From: Prinia subflava
Lineage: Eukaryota > Chordata > Aves > Passeriformes > Cisticolidae
Direction of reading: 5' to 3'
Length of the DNA: 64,000 nucleotides
NCBI RefSeq assembly: GCF_021018805.1
Contig: NC_086283.1
Coordinates: forward strand, 61,706,182-61,770,181
A program made the translations under genes and the position numbers. This document shows, in pieces, positions 10,803-23,554 of the stretch (its first letter is position 1; the number at the start of each line of letters is the position of its first letter). The notes beneath the pieces were generated by a model. That model had not been told where the DNA came from, did not search any database, and worked only from the letters and a program-made list of their open reading frames with translations.

Positions 10803-13800
10803 AACTGTAATAAGTGTGTTCCCAGAGTTCAGCTGTAGCTGCTTTACTCATTTCAACTTCCAGCTACTTAAATAGGTAATTTTTGTAAACTCTTTACACC
10901 ACAATGGCTGATTTATTTGAATGGAAGACATCTATACATATTATTTAAAATATTTCTATATTTCATTTTTTAAAATTGCCATCACAACGAGTGATAAATG
11001 GAAAAAAAATTGTATATTATTCTATCTCCTGGATTTGTCTCTATCTAATTTTGCAATCATTTGTCCCAGAATTAATGTCATAAAAGTTTAGTTGTTTCAG
11101 TAGTATTTGTAAGCTATTTTACATCTATCTAACTTTAGCTTTAATATTGCAAAGCTTATTGAATTAAAGACAAAGTTATCTTATGTGAGTTAAAAATCTC
11201 CTATCAATTCTAACAGTTGCTTTGCTCTCTTAGGCTCACACTATGAATTAGAAATCATTGCCATTAGTGCACTTTTAATTGCAGTATCTTCTGAAACTAG
11301 GCTGGATATTAAATATGAATCATGACAAATGTTTTCTGTAAGTATTCATTATTGAAAAAGAGTTATTAGGGTTTTTGTTTAAGTATAATTCCCTGTAAAG
11401 ATTTTTTTTTTTTTTTTTTTGCTAACTACTCAACAACAGTGGTAAGAAAAAAAGAATTGAGTCCTTGCATCTCAGAGATAAATCATTGGAGCTGCTCAAG
11501 AGATTTACTTTTTAACTCTCTTCTCAGAGACATAAAATTATATTTATTTTTCTAAGAAACAGAATGATTTTGTATTGATGTATTGATGATCTGAAGCAAC
11601 ATATGGAAAATCATTTGACTTCTGCCTTTTTCAGGTCACTGTAAGTCTAAGGAAGAATAAGTTTTCATACTGTTAATTTTACTCATTTTTTCACTGTCTT
11701 ATTTTTGTTGTTGTTGTTTGACAATTTCAGCCATTTTAACAATGTTTTTTTCTACCATTCAGAGCAATATTTTCAGAAAATATTGTTATAGAAATTCTCA
11801 GTGGGTTTGTAGTGAAAATGTCCAAAACAATTTTGGGTTTTTTTCCTAAAAACTGGAGGGAAGGCAGCTCATCTACAGAACTGGCCTGAATTTGGTGAGA
11901 GGAAAAGAGAGTTATATACAGCTGCAAAAAATTTCTATATTTTTCCTTTTCATAGACAAATCTACATTTGGATTCCATAACTCTCACATGGCCAGCTAAA
12001 CCTGAGATTCAAAACTTCAGTGATCACTGTTGCATCACTTTTAGAGAAGCACACATCAAAATAAATGAATGATAAAGATATGTCTGCAAATGAGTAAATG
12101 AGAAACTAAACTTGTTCCTCATCAGTTCCCAGAACCATGCTGAAATTTATTTGCCAATATTAACAAATAAAAACAAGCTGAAATGGATCTAAAAAGTCAG
12201 TTAAAACAAAAAGTGTTAATTAACACAGTGTTGCAAAGAACACATTGCAGAAGTTGAGTCCGATTTTTTTTCTATGAAGAAATAATATATTTTGTGGATA
12301 GGGGATAAGCAAGAGATGTGATATCCTCACTTACATCAGGATTTTACCAGTATCAGATTTTACATTTTGACAGATCACCTTGCAGAACACAGTACAAAAT
12401 ACATTATGGATCACACTGGCTAGAACCTGTTTGCAGAGACTAATTATCAGTGGTTCATAATCAGAACAGAAGTGTGTAGTGGGTACAGATATTCAATATT
12501 TTTCATTAGTACTGTGAAAGATAAAATGCAGGCTGTTCATTACATTCACAGATCAAGCTACACTGTGGAAGATTACCAGCCTGGGCAAAGTCTGAGGCTC
12601 TGTAACCAATTACAAAGTGTTACTTACTCAAGGGAGCACAGATATGGGAGGGGGAGTCACTAATAGACATTTTACAGAGGGTACCTAAGGGATTCAAACC
12701 AAACACAACACCAACCTGAACCACAGGTGATATGCTGCTGCAGAGTACCTGGCTGTGCTTAGAAATTCATGTATAATGTCTCTAAAGCAGAGCAAGCTAT
12801 TTTTTCAACTTTTGCTTCGGTATGGCACAAGCTAAAGTATTAGGTGAAGTTTTAGGTTTTGCAATTTAAGAAGGATGTTAAATAAAGGTAGAGAATCTGA
12901 AGGAAATACTGAAAGATAGTTAAACACTAAGTGCAGTGATAACACAACAATTATCAAAAATATTATGTGGCTGCAAAAAAAAAAGCAGACCATGGTAATT
13001 TGGGATCTCCGTTGTAAAAGTGCAACTACCTTTCTACCAGCTTACCTGGATGAATCAAGAACTAAAGCAATAAGCAAGATTTAAACCTTTATCTAACTTA
13101 TTCATTGAAAAGGAAGAACCATGTTGCTTAAACAGGAGTTATTTTAGAGTATGTAGCTTTTTTCTTTGGAATAGAATCAATATTGTTAAATTAAATACCA
13201 TAAAATTTGACTGTTATTTTTCATATTTTTTAATAAAAGAAAAGATAAAATAATGAAAAGAGAAAAGAATATGAATATTTTTTTTCCCTCAGTTTGGTCA
13301 ATGGAGGGTCTCCTCTGACTTACTTTTACTTTGGGAGCATTGAAGAAAGCACATATTACATTTGGTTTAGCAGAAATACAGTACATTTTTATAGATGTTT
13401 AGAGTGCTGTTAACTGTGTGCAGTTTGGATTCATAGCCATTTTCTAGCAGGAAAAGGCTATATTCCAGTCATTCTGAATGATAATTTCTGCATGAAATAA
13501 AGCTGTGGGACAGAAATTGTAATCCCCAGTGTGACATGGAATAAGTATGCGTGGCCCTTTGGGGGACATCATATAGACTGAAAATCTAAAGAGCAATTGA
13601 AGCTTATGGTTACATGTAAGGAGAAAATGATCTGCCTAAAACTTGCCACCATTTTTTTGCCATTGCCACTATTTCCTTAAGAGATGAAACTGTGCTCTCC
13701 TTTACAACAACCTATTGCAAGTTCCTTCATAATATGTGTGTTTTATACTTCACTTATACCTTTATACTTCACCAATGACTGGGCAAGAAAGTGCAAATAA

Positions 13801-14154
13801 GTGGCAGGGAGAAGGCTTTTATATTGTACCTCCTTTCTGTGTTGAAATCGAAGCTGAACTCAGATTGCAATATACTGTAAATTTTGTAAATATAGAAGAA
13901 AATTTTTTCTCTTGCCACAGAAATATTTTCTGTTGTTGAAGTTTCATTTTATATTTTTCCTACTAACCATAAAGAAAATAATTGGATATGCGATAAGAAT
14001 ACGAGAATTTTTAAAATAAATAAATAAATATACAGACAGACTGAAATCAAACAGTTATTTTTGGTTCTGATTTTGGTTTATGTTCAGTTTGGACACGTTT
14101 TTGTTTTCCACATTGATTGAATAAGTCAATAGAGGCATCTTCATTATCATACCA
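10803..14154. other. Unique AT-rich sequence, no gene seen
   Basis: No exon or transposon was recognised. A run of about 20 T lies at 11402-11420. The short frames show no known motif. Confidence 0.45.
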
Positions 14155-15090
14155 GATTCCACTGTCTATAGCCCTGATAAAGACTTGAAACAGCACTTGT
14201 CTCAATGCAGACCCCTGAGGGACACCTCCCATCCCTGAACTCCATCCACAAATTAAACCGCTTGGTCAATGCCATCTGGATGATAATTCCATGTCCATCA
14301 AATACTCTGTCCACTAAATCCATCTCTCTCCAGTTTAGAGATACAGATGACAGGGGGATGATGTAAAAGGCCATCTTACAGATGTTGAGATAGATGACAT
14401 TCCTTCCCTTGTCCACTGATGGAGTCACTCTTTCACAGAAGGCCACTAACTTGGTCAGGCAGGACATGTCTCTGGTGAAGCCTTGCTTGCTGTCTCAAAT
14501 TACCTCCCTTTCTACCACTTGCTTAAATGGAGCTTCTGGGTTCTCTTCAATAGTCTTCTCAGACACAGAGGCAAGACTGAGGTTGGTAGTTTTCAGGATG
14601 CTCCTTTCTACCCATTTCAAAAATGGAGACATTTTTTCCCTTTTCCCAGTCATCTGGGACTTGGTCAGACAGCCATGACTGTTTAAATCTCAGGGAGAGT
14701 GGCTTGGCAACAACATCAGTCAAACCCTCCAGATTCTGGGATGCATGTCAGACGTGTAGATTCAGGTTCCTCAGGTGTTCTCAGTCCTGATCTTCTACAG
14801 TGGAAGGGACTTTGCTCCTCCAGTCCATCCACTCAGGAGAAGTGGGAAAAGTAAAAGAATTGAGGAGACAAAAACATTGTTGAATACTTCAGCCTTTTCC
14901 TCATTTGTTGTTACCAGTTTGCCAGTCCAGGTCATCAGGGAGAGAATATGATTTCTCTGACCTCTTTCTGGCTGATACGCCTAAAGATTCCCTTCTTATT
15001 GTGTCTCTTGCCAAGTTCCTCTCTAGCCAAATCACATCCCTACTCAATTGGGCAGTGTTCCCATACTCTTGCCAGGACACCTGTCCCCCA
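14155..15090 (-). mobile_element. CR1 LINE fragment, ORF2 linker to reverse transcriptase, minus strand
   Basis: Read on the minus strand from 15090 downwards, this follows CR1 ORF2 in order. First comes the region between endonuclease and reverse transcriptase (recognisable NLARD), then the KAEVFNN segment near 14900. A reverse-transcriptase core follows: the frame at 14147-14467 contains LTKLVAFCERVTPSVDKGRNVIYLNICKMAF, the equivalent of [32 protein letters not shown], and the frame at 14047-14232 contains GVPQGSALRQVLF, the conserved GVPQGS motif. Similarity stops near 14155, before the catalytic ADD motif, so the 3' half of the element is missing. Stops and frameshifts are frequent; it is a dead, old copy. 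The next piece (15095-15430) abuts it out of order. Confidence 0.85.
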
Positions 15091-15094
15091 AGCT

Positions 15095-15430
15095 ATTGGA
15101 GTGCTATAGAGACCATTCTATGTGTCTTGTTAAAGTAAAGGCAAGTAAAATTCCCTTCTTTCCCTATATCTAATGAGCAAGAGATCTCATCCTGAAATGA
15201 TATCAGCTTCCTCAGGTACAGTTTTCTCTTTACGAATTCACAGTGGCTGCTCTGTAACACTGCCTGGTCCTTAAGAAGCCTAGACATGGATTCCAGGAGG
15301 ATTTCCTTAGTGTTCATCCCAGGTGCTGAGGCAAAGCTGACAGGCCAGTAGTTCCCCAGTTAGACCTTCTTGAAGATGAGTGTTACATATGCTATTTTCT
15401 GGTCATTAGGATCATCTTCCGGTTGCCATT
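15095..15430 (-). mobile_element. Second CR1 LINE fragment, reverse-transcriptase part, minus strand
   Basis: The minus-strand frame 15093-15317 contains SFQDEIS and CLYFNKTHRMVS, which correspond to the SFYDEVT and VYLDFSKAFDTVS blocks of the CR1 reverse transcriptase. Just upstream, near 15300-15400, are equivalents of the TPIFKKG and GNYRPVSL blocks. This is the same protein region that occurs again inside 14155-15090, yet it lies upstream of the linker there. It is therefore either a separate insertion or a rearranged duplicate. It has stops and indels and no 3' end. Confidence 0.8.
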
Positions 15431-15436
15431 CTATGA

Positions 15437-15461
15437 AAAAAAAAAAAATATATATATATAG
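15437..15461. repeat. Poly(A) followed by (TA)n
   Basis: A run of A followed by about six TA dinucleotides, immediately beside the CR1 fragment. Simple sequence. Confidence 0.85.
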
Positions 15462-16600
15462 TTTGGTCTTGCAATGTTATCAAATGTTTCCTTTGGCACT
15501 TTTTCAGCCTCACTGCTTGTGCATGTCCAATTTAATTATGTTGTCACAATGTCAACCTTTCTGCAACCTGGATAATGCTTTCCTAGCTGTCAAAGTTGTG
15601 ATATAGTCTGAAACAGTGACCTTTGAGAGGTGGCAGACAGTCAAGGGTGAAGAGAATGATAGGCAATGAATATCTGTAATGCAGATTTTGAACTCTCCAA
15701 GCAGAAACCTTGCAAGCTACAACCAGCATAAATTGCTGGTAAATTTTGAGAACAGGACTAGGCAAAAGAGGTACATCCAGATTGAGAGACACGAGACAGA
15801 ACTGTAGCTGGGAGATTGACCATGAGCTGTACTTCAGCACAATGGATTGAGTAACCCAGTGGCTGCAAGTTAAAGTTCCCAGAAAAGAAGTAAAGTCTGG
15901 AAAGAGAAAGTGGTCTTAAAGAGTCTCAGACAGAGGTGGGTAAACACCCTCTCTGGAGAAAGGAGGTTGGCAGGGGTGATGATACCAAAAAGAGTGAGCT
16001 GCATGAGGACAAGCTCCAGGGATATCCAGGGACAGTGAACTGTTAAGCTTGAATTGATGCCTGTGGACACCTGTACAGTATAAGCCCCATGTCCTTCTGC
16101 CAAGCCTCTTGTGATTTTTCTGAGGGGATGGGAACTAAGGACCTCATTGATGCAAAAATTATTTTTGCTTTTATACATTCTTCATGTATATTTGTAGCTC
16201 CATAGACTAGTATTGTACTATTGTACTAGTTATACAGTTTCCGAACTCCAGCACTGTTATGGGTGGAGCAAACATTAGACACACCTACCTAAAGTTCAGA
16301 CTTTTAAATTCATGGGACCTATACCTAAACAACCCTGCCTCACAAGTTCTTAAAAATGGCAAATTTGTCCTATTATAAAGTTATTGAATAGACAGAAGAC
16401 TAACAGACAAAATGTCTTAAATATTGTTACTTACTACACAGGTTAAAAAAAAGAACTACCAGTAGGTTTGCATAAAACAGAGCAAGATAAGGAGGTATTT
16501 ATCCTATAGCTAACAAAGAAAGAGTATATATTAGGATTCAATGTAACTTACCACTGAATTGATGATGGGATACACACAGAGTCCTTTCACTCAACCTCCA
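15462..16600. other. Unclassified sequence
   Basis: The part 15620-16120 is somewhat richer in G and C than its surroundings and could be an unrecognised old repeat, but I could match it to nothing. Frames 15583-15840 and 15870-16178 (minus) have no known motif. Confidence 0.35.
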
Positions 16601-16689
16601 GAAGAGTAACCACAAAGTAGGAGCCCCAGCTTCAGTGAAAAGCTCTGTATGTTTCCAGGGAATGTGCAGAGGACTTCTTGTGAAAGTTT

Positions 16690-16960
16690 TGTGCAGCTTT
16701 TATAGCCTGTAAAGTGAAATGTCTGTCAGTCAGAAATCCAAGGCTAATCTTCAGTTTGTTCTCAAGGCAAAATATTTATTGTCAGCTGGAGATGCCACCT
16801 CCACAGTGCCAGAGATAACACACTGCTGGACAGCTGTCCAGCTTGGGTTATCTCACCAATTCATATGAGGGGGGAGATGCTCTGAGTTATCACACCAGAT
16901 GATGGTGGTGCCACAAGTTCCTCTGTGGCAGAGGGGAACATCAGGTTTCACAGGTGCTTT
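16690..16960 (-). mobile_element. Possible degraded LTR-like sequence, minus strand
   Basis: On the minus strand an AATAAA near 16771-16776 lies in a context that resembles the R-U5 part of avian LTRs. However, the only good TATA-like sequence (near 16697) lies downstream of it, not upstream, which does not fit an intact LTR. This could be a fragment, or chance. Boundaries are not defined. Confidence 0.25.
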
Positions 16961-17125
16961 TCCTATTAGACAAACAAAATTCCTGAAGGTCTGTTGTAAT
17001 CTTGCTTTTTATGGGAATCAAAGACAAGATACCTTCCTAAGACACTTTCCCATAAGACATAAACTACTAGCAAGGACAGGGCTTCAGAATGAGTTGAACT
17101 AAGAGGAGGAATTTCTTCATTAGCC

Positions 17126-17322
17126 GTGTTTCTAATTAGGTATCCATGTCATTTATGCTACTGAACTAAACCTATAAAACTGGACGTGGCCTATGTCACG
17201 AGTGCATCTTTGGTGCATTTTGGCGTGCACGTCTGCAGGTTGCTCACCCTACATTAAATAACAACTGAATTTTATCACCTAACCTTGTTTGGCTCTTGGT
17301 TTTAGGGTTCAGAAGGTAACAG
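17126..17322 (+). mobile_element. Possible truncated LTR, plus strand
   Basis: A TATA box (CTATAAAA, 17171-17178) is followed about 80 bases later by ATTAAA (17253-17258), then a U5-like stretch ending in AACA at about 17321. The spacing and local CpG content resemble an avian retroviral LTR. No family could be named, the upstream limit is a guess, and no target-site duplication or primer-binding site was found. Confidence 0.45.
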
Positions 17323-17584
17323 TGTGGCTAAGTAAGGTTGCTGGAGAAAGGGACTAAGTGGAAAACTGGCAGGTGAGGTGTAAGCTTTATTCTTGTTGTA
17401 TTTAAACAGTCCAAATCCACAATAGGGATATAGGACTAGGTTGTGCTCAATCTCCTCTGTGACATTACCACTGGCTGCAGGGACCTGGGCATCCTGGGGA
17501 CAATGTTCTACAAAAGAAATTGGAGTACAACCACAAGTTATTTTAGAATTTCTCAGGTTGGTCACAGTTTCATGTTTCACTAAA

Positions 17585-18260
17585 CAGTGTTTTCCATCTA
17601 CTTCAGACTTCTTTTACAGCTAGTGTACTTATATATGTCCTTGTCTTTGCCCTTCATATCCCTCACTAGTTTCAGCTCCAGCTGTGCTTTGGCTTTCATA
17701 ATTCCAGCCTTGAAAACACAAATAATGTGTGTTCCCTGGGGTCAGCTCTTTGTTTGCACCTCTTTGTAAATCTTTTTGAAATACAGTTCATCTGTGACTG
17801 TCACCTGCTGTGAATGCTCATCTTTCCATATCTCTTGTTTGAGGAGCCTCTCTGTGAAGATGACCAGCTATCCTGTGTCTTTTTCTCATCCAGGGCCATC
17901 TTCTGTGGGAAAATGCAAGGTATGTTGCATTTTCTTCAGCAAGAAGAAATCTATTCTGGCATTCTCAACAGGGATTTTACTGTTTGCCCTGTTCATTTCC
18001 TGTGGGATTTTATACTCTGTTGTCTCATAGTCACTACTGCCAAGGCTACCCTACATATTCACTTCCTTAATCGTTCCTTAAATTTCTGTGAAGGACCAAG
18101 CCAGTTGGCTCTTTGACCACTTTTGTCAAGAAATTTTCTTCAACATATCGACAAACATCTGGACTGCTTGCAGCTATCCCTCTGTCCCCCAGGACATTTC
18201 AAGAGGTCAAAATTCTTGTAACTACCAGGCTATGAGGATTCTTTAAGTTGACTAGAGAAT
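17585..18260 (-). mobile_element. CR1 LINE fragment, endonuclease and linker, minus strand
   Basis: On the minus strand this follows CR1 ORF2 from the middle of the endonuclease into the linker. Near 18130-18200 it reads as an equivalent of the NFLTQVVEEPT block (ENFLTKVVKEPT); after that comes a degraded counterpart of the GCSDHEMVEF block near 18020-18050, and near 17640-17710 the antisense of the lysine-rich linker before the reverse transcriptase. It is heavily interrupted by stops. The plus-strand frames at 17776-18030 and 17814-18116 are shadows of this pseudogene. Sequence from 18260 to about 18720 may be a continuation, but I could not align it. Confidence 0.72.
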
Positions 18261-21200
18261 GCCTAATGTCTTTCCCTTTGGGATTAATTGATTTGCAACA
18301 AATACCTATCTTTTGACCTTTTCCAGTAGCTCTTGACTTGCTTACCACACTTGTCAAGACAAAGTTTCATGAAGTCAAGTCTCTCCTTTCTTTCCTGGTC
18401 TTTCTCCTCTAAAAAGCCCTTGTGCATGAACTTCAGTCATATAGACAATACTGCTGAATCTCTGCAATTCCAGTGAGCCTGTACCTGTGCAAATGCATCA
18501 GCAAACTCTTTCTTCCAATGTGTTTTCTAAGTTATGTGAACTCATCGATAAGCACTTGAGGTGAGCTCCCTCACCACAATATGATGCCACCTTCACAAAA
18601 AAGTACAAGAGCTTTCTCAGTCTGGACACCTCCTCCACGTCCTCAGTGGCTCCAATTTTTCCTTTGTTTTGGGCTGCTGTCTCTTCAGAAACCAGTTTGA
18701 AGGCCTCAGCAGGTTGGTAATATTGTTCTTGCTCTGCTTTACCATATGGATTAAAGAATTAATGCTTACAAAAGTTCAGATGAACTAATCTGAAGTAACT
18801 ATCTATGCTGAAAACTATTTTGATTTCATCTGAATTTTTAAAACACAAATTAATGCATTAGATTAGAATTTGGTAGCATACATGTCAATGAATTTGATGT
18901 AGAAATGGATGGCTGAAGTTCTGTAGTCAGACAGACTAATAATCTGTAGTTAAACTATCTCAACCTCTACACACTTGCTTACTAGGATTTCATAGACAGC
19001 TTGGTGCTCTCTTTTCTCTGCAAAATTTTACATGAAAACAGCTATGTGTTTTCTGAAAACTTATAGCATATCCGTAATCTGTACTTCATGGAATTTACTT
19101 GAAATCTTTTCATCACATCAGTATTGGAATCTTTAGAAGGACAATGACAGGCACTGCAGGAAAAAAAAATCAACAATAAACATGAGAAAACATCTTTTCT
19201 CCATTATTTCTATAGGTCTTTACAGTGCAATCTCTTTGGAGCATCTGTATTTTAGATCTCACATGTTCAGATGGAATTACATTTGAATTATTGCAGAAAA
19301 GACTTTTCTAGACATCAGATATTGTGCTGAATTTATTTTTTTCAAGAAGATATAAACTGGATTTTAATATAATGCTTTGTGTCTTGCTGGAAAAAAATAA
19401 GGACAAGAAAGAGCTTTTATTTAGTATTTCTTGATATCATGAGTCATGTCCTGTTACAATCAATATTTAGAATGCAGTTCTAAGAGAAGAAGAAGGGGAC
19501 TCTAAAAATGCTAAAAATTTAGTGTCAATTACCTTGAGACAACTGTGTGTAAATATATTAGTAAGATCTCTGGATAGCACATTGCTGAGGGGTAGAGTTA
19601 ACTTATATGAAAGATTAGGAGTTTTTTCAAGTTTTCTTACTAAAACAAAAAAGCTTTATTAATTTCAGAATCAGGACACTGTGAATTTGGTACAGTTTTA
19701 ATACATTTTAGTACACACCACACATTTTTCAATCATCCCAGAAGAATTTTCAGGTGATTTTAAAGGGAACTTTGAACATAAATATAGCAAATTAAGAGCC
19801 TCAAAATATCAGTTTCATCTTTTATAGCACATATTTTTGTGCATATGTCTATGCTTATGTATGTTTAAAAATGAGAGGGTAAGGGATCATTTTTTATTAT
19901 AGTGGTATGTTCCACTCACTTAAACTTCTTTTTACTTAATTTCCAGGCTGCTTCTTGTAAGTGACTTAATAGTTTCTTTTTCTATTTTTTAAAATTTTTA
20001 TGAGTACTTTCAATTGAAATTATTTGAAATCTTTCCCTAGTGCTAGCTAATGTGTAGTCAGAACAGGAAATCAGAGAACTGTGAAGGAGGAATGATGTCT
20101 CTTCAAAGAAAATTCCTCCTAAGGAGGTTTTTGTAATATAAAAACACTGTCATATGTCTACAATACATTTTGAAAAGGCTTACAGACGTGGGAGATGTTG
20201 GTCTGTAACAACCAATTTACAGCAGAACTGATAACAGATACCACAGTTCATATTTTCAAAAGTCAGTGTACCATCCTTTATGTGAAATTTTGCTCTAGAT
20301 TAATATTGTCATAGGCTAAAACACATTAACACAATAGTCCATGATTGCATAATACAGTGTGTAATGCTGAGGAAATTCTTGAATTGCATGTTTAGCTTCA
20401 TGGGTACTTGCATTGTACTGAAATTATTAGTAATTTCTGATGAAAATGTATTTTGGTATGAGTAATGATCAATGTCCCAGCAAGATGTAGCAGGAGAGAA
20501 TGCACAGCAGAGACTGTGTGAACAGATACTTTTTAGAATGGAAAAAAAAACCAGTGGCAGGGGAAAAGTATTTTTCCTTAGTTAATAATTTTTGGAAATC
20601 TTTTCTTTGATAAAATTATTCTGTGAGATATGGTCATGTGAAATTTTTAAGAATAATGTTACATCAGTCTGTCTGTGTTATAGTCTGTAACAATTCCCTT
20701 TGTCTCTAACATTTGATATTTTGTTTGATTTTTTTTTGACCATATGAACTAAGTTTTTTTCAGTTGAATGTAATTATATTAAAATGTAATTGACTAAAAA
20801 ATAAAGTATTTTCATGGTTTGACTTTCACTTTCCCACTTCCTGCTCTGCTGATGATATGTATTAATCAGAGAGTTCTGGAGCCAAGTACAGAGAAGCTGG
20901 ATTATCCTTGGAATATAACTGGAGGTTCTCTATTCAGTGACTCATTCTTTTCTTTGTATTACATTTATTGACAAAATTACTCAGTGGGTACTCAGATGTG
21001 AACTCACAATTATTTAATGCCTTTGGAAAGCAAATCTACAGTCCACATGTTCACATACTATCCCATATAAAAGATGAATTTGAACTGCGGTCTGTTTTCT
21101 AAAGGAGTGCCTGTTTAGTACCTGAATGCTAAATGTTACTAGAAGCAGAAGTGAGAAAATATAAAATGAGAGGCAAACTTTATGTATTTTCCAAAAATGA

Positions 21201-23389
21201 AGATTAGAGAAAAGTGTTGAGTGTCTATGTGCACTGTTATTCCCAGGTTCCTTTCAGAACATCTTTGCAGAAATTATTTCCATTAGATAATTTTCCTCTA
21301 AGCCACTTGCTTCTACTGCAAATTAGTGGTATTTTGCCTTTTTCCCTGTAAATCCATTTGATAGTGGTTAAATTAGAGTTTGAAGACAAAACACTACCAT
21401 GAGAAAAATGTTGAATTTAGCAACACATCTCTGTAGAAGTCCTCTCACATCCAAGTCAGGTGCACTGGGCTTTTGATCAGGTTCACAACCTGTCAGACAA
21501 ATAATTATGTGCAAATACTGTTAACTGGGAATAATTCTAACTGTAGAACTTATAATTGGTAGTGACAGCTATAGTAAGTTAGGACTCCTATTCTAATATA
21601 TTCCAATCAACATAATAATACCTATGGGGATAACTGACCACGTATTAAAGGATAATTATGATCCTTTAAAGTCTTTGTTAGACATGTACATTGTGTTCCC
21701 TCACATTCATTCGGCTTTGTAATTTTCCTTCTGCATTTGTCTCATGCTATTTTTACATGCATATTTAGCACATTCTGAAGAGTAACAAAAAACACTTTCT
21801 ATACTCTAGTGATAATGATTAGAAGATCAAACAAAAACTTTGTACAAAGATTAAAAATAAATTTTTTTGACTCATAAACTTTTCTCAGTGAATAAGGAGG
21901 CCTGGGGTATGTCTTCAAACGCACTACTCACACCTTGTCATAAGATAAATTAAATTTTAAAAAATTATTTGAGAAATTTTATAGTCATCCAAATTTTAAA
22001 GTCTATTTAAATTAAGAAGCTCTTTCAAATATATTGCTCACTAAGATTTTATTTTGCTATCACTGTCAAATTTTCTGAAAATAGAAATATTTTCTTCAGA
22101 ATAACTTCAAAGAAAACTTGTCAGTTACTCTTCTATCTTCTATCTTTAATTCTGTTGAAACTTTAGGACATTATTGGGACATTTATGTATTAAAGGTCAC
22201 TGTAGGTTCATATTCAGGTGACTCAAAGTTTGCAACCATAAAAAATGACATATTTCAGTCTAAACTTTCCTCCTCATTGAGTAGCTCCTTTATTCTTTAA
22301 CGAATTTAGATAACTAGTCCTCCCCACCCTCCCTTTCCCCCAAGAACTGAGGCTTTTCAATTGGTAGTAGCTGTGTTTCTCATTTCCCATTTTAAATACC
22401 ATCCACAGTCTCATTTTTCAAAGCTCATTACTTATTTTTTTCAGGAAATTCAGAGAATTCATATTTTCTGTTTCATTTTTTTCAGAGGCTGCTAGAGAGG
22501 GCTTGTATGTGCACAGAAAACACAAACATCTTTCTAAAAAGTTCAAATCATATTATTCTATTTAAGATAGTTCACTGTAAGTTTCCACTGAGATTACTTT
22601 TGAATGATGAAAGAACTAAAGTTCCATTTTGAAATAACTTATGTTTAAATCATTATGCTGAGAGTTAGCTGAAGGGACCCATAAAGCAAACTGAAGTTGC
22701 TGTCAGAAAGGTCCAGGGAACAGCAAGGGAGAGCAACAAACAACCCAAACACAGTAAAGAGTAGCAACATAATTAAGCTTCAGACTGAAAGATTTGTTCA
22801 GTGCAGTTCTTTGCTCATGTATAAGCTATCTCCCTAGCAGTCAACCCTTTTTATATGGAGACTGTGCAAAGCTTTAAAAAGTGCAAGAAACATAAATAAT
22901 ATTTTTAACTTGGAGACAATTCAGGAATTATGTATAACTTCTACATTATGTGTAAGTCTACATTATGATTATATGTTAGGAACAGAAAAGAAAAAACAAG
23001 AACAAAACAACTCAGAACTAGATGATGTGTCCTTTAGACAGTAATAATAAGTTTATTTTAACATTTTTTAATAATGAGTTTATTATTATTTAGTAGTAAT
23101 TCTGTGGTAGTTCCATCTCCTGAAGATTTGAGGGTGATTTCTAACTTTGTGATATTCTAAACAGAGTTAAGAGTTCTAGTCTTTGATGTAGTACCCTTTA
23201 TATTACAATCTTTAACATTGATGTTATATTAATGTATATATAATTTTTAAAAAACCAACTGATTTTCAGGAACTGGAGGGGGTTTCACTTGTTGAATTTT
23301 CACACCAGCTGTCTGCAAAAAGTTAATATATACCAGACGGAATTCTTGGGAAAAAAAATTAACATACATGCAGAACAAATGAATCATAG
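18261..23389. other. Mostly unique AT-rich sequence, no gene seen
   Basis: 18261-18720 might be a diverged extension of the neighbouring CR1 but was not recognised. The remainder to 23389 shows no exon, RNA gene or transposon on either strand; only short A or T runs occur. Confidence 0.4.
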
Positions 23390-23550
23390 AAATATTGGTT
23401 GAAAACTGCTCCGGAGATCATTTGTCCCATCTCCCCAGTTCAAGCTGCTATCATTCTAAGTCATTCATGAATTCATTCAACAAACACCTAAAAACTTTTC
23501 AAGGGGATCATAACATCTTTGGCCACCTCATTGCACCATAATGCAATGCA
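23390..23550 (-). mobile_element. Old CR1 3'-end fragment, minus strand
   Basis: On the plus strand the phrases at 23395-23430 and 23490-23535 resemble the antisense of a CR1 3' end, including the 'confirm the group beside amino acids NRL' style region just before the stop. Divergence is high. It is immediately followed by the clearer 3' end of another CR1 in the same orientation. Confidence 0.5.
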
Positions 23551-23554
23551 TTCC

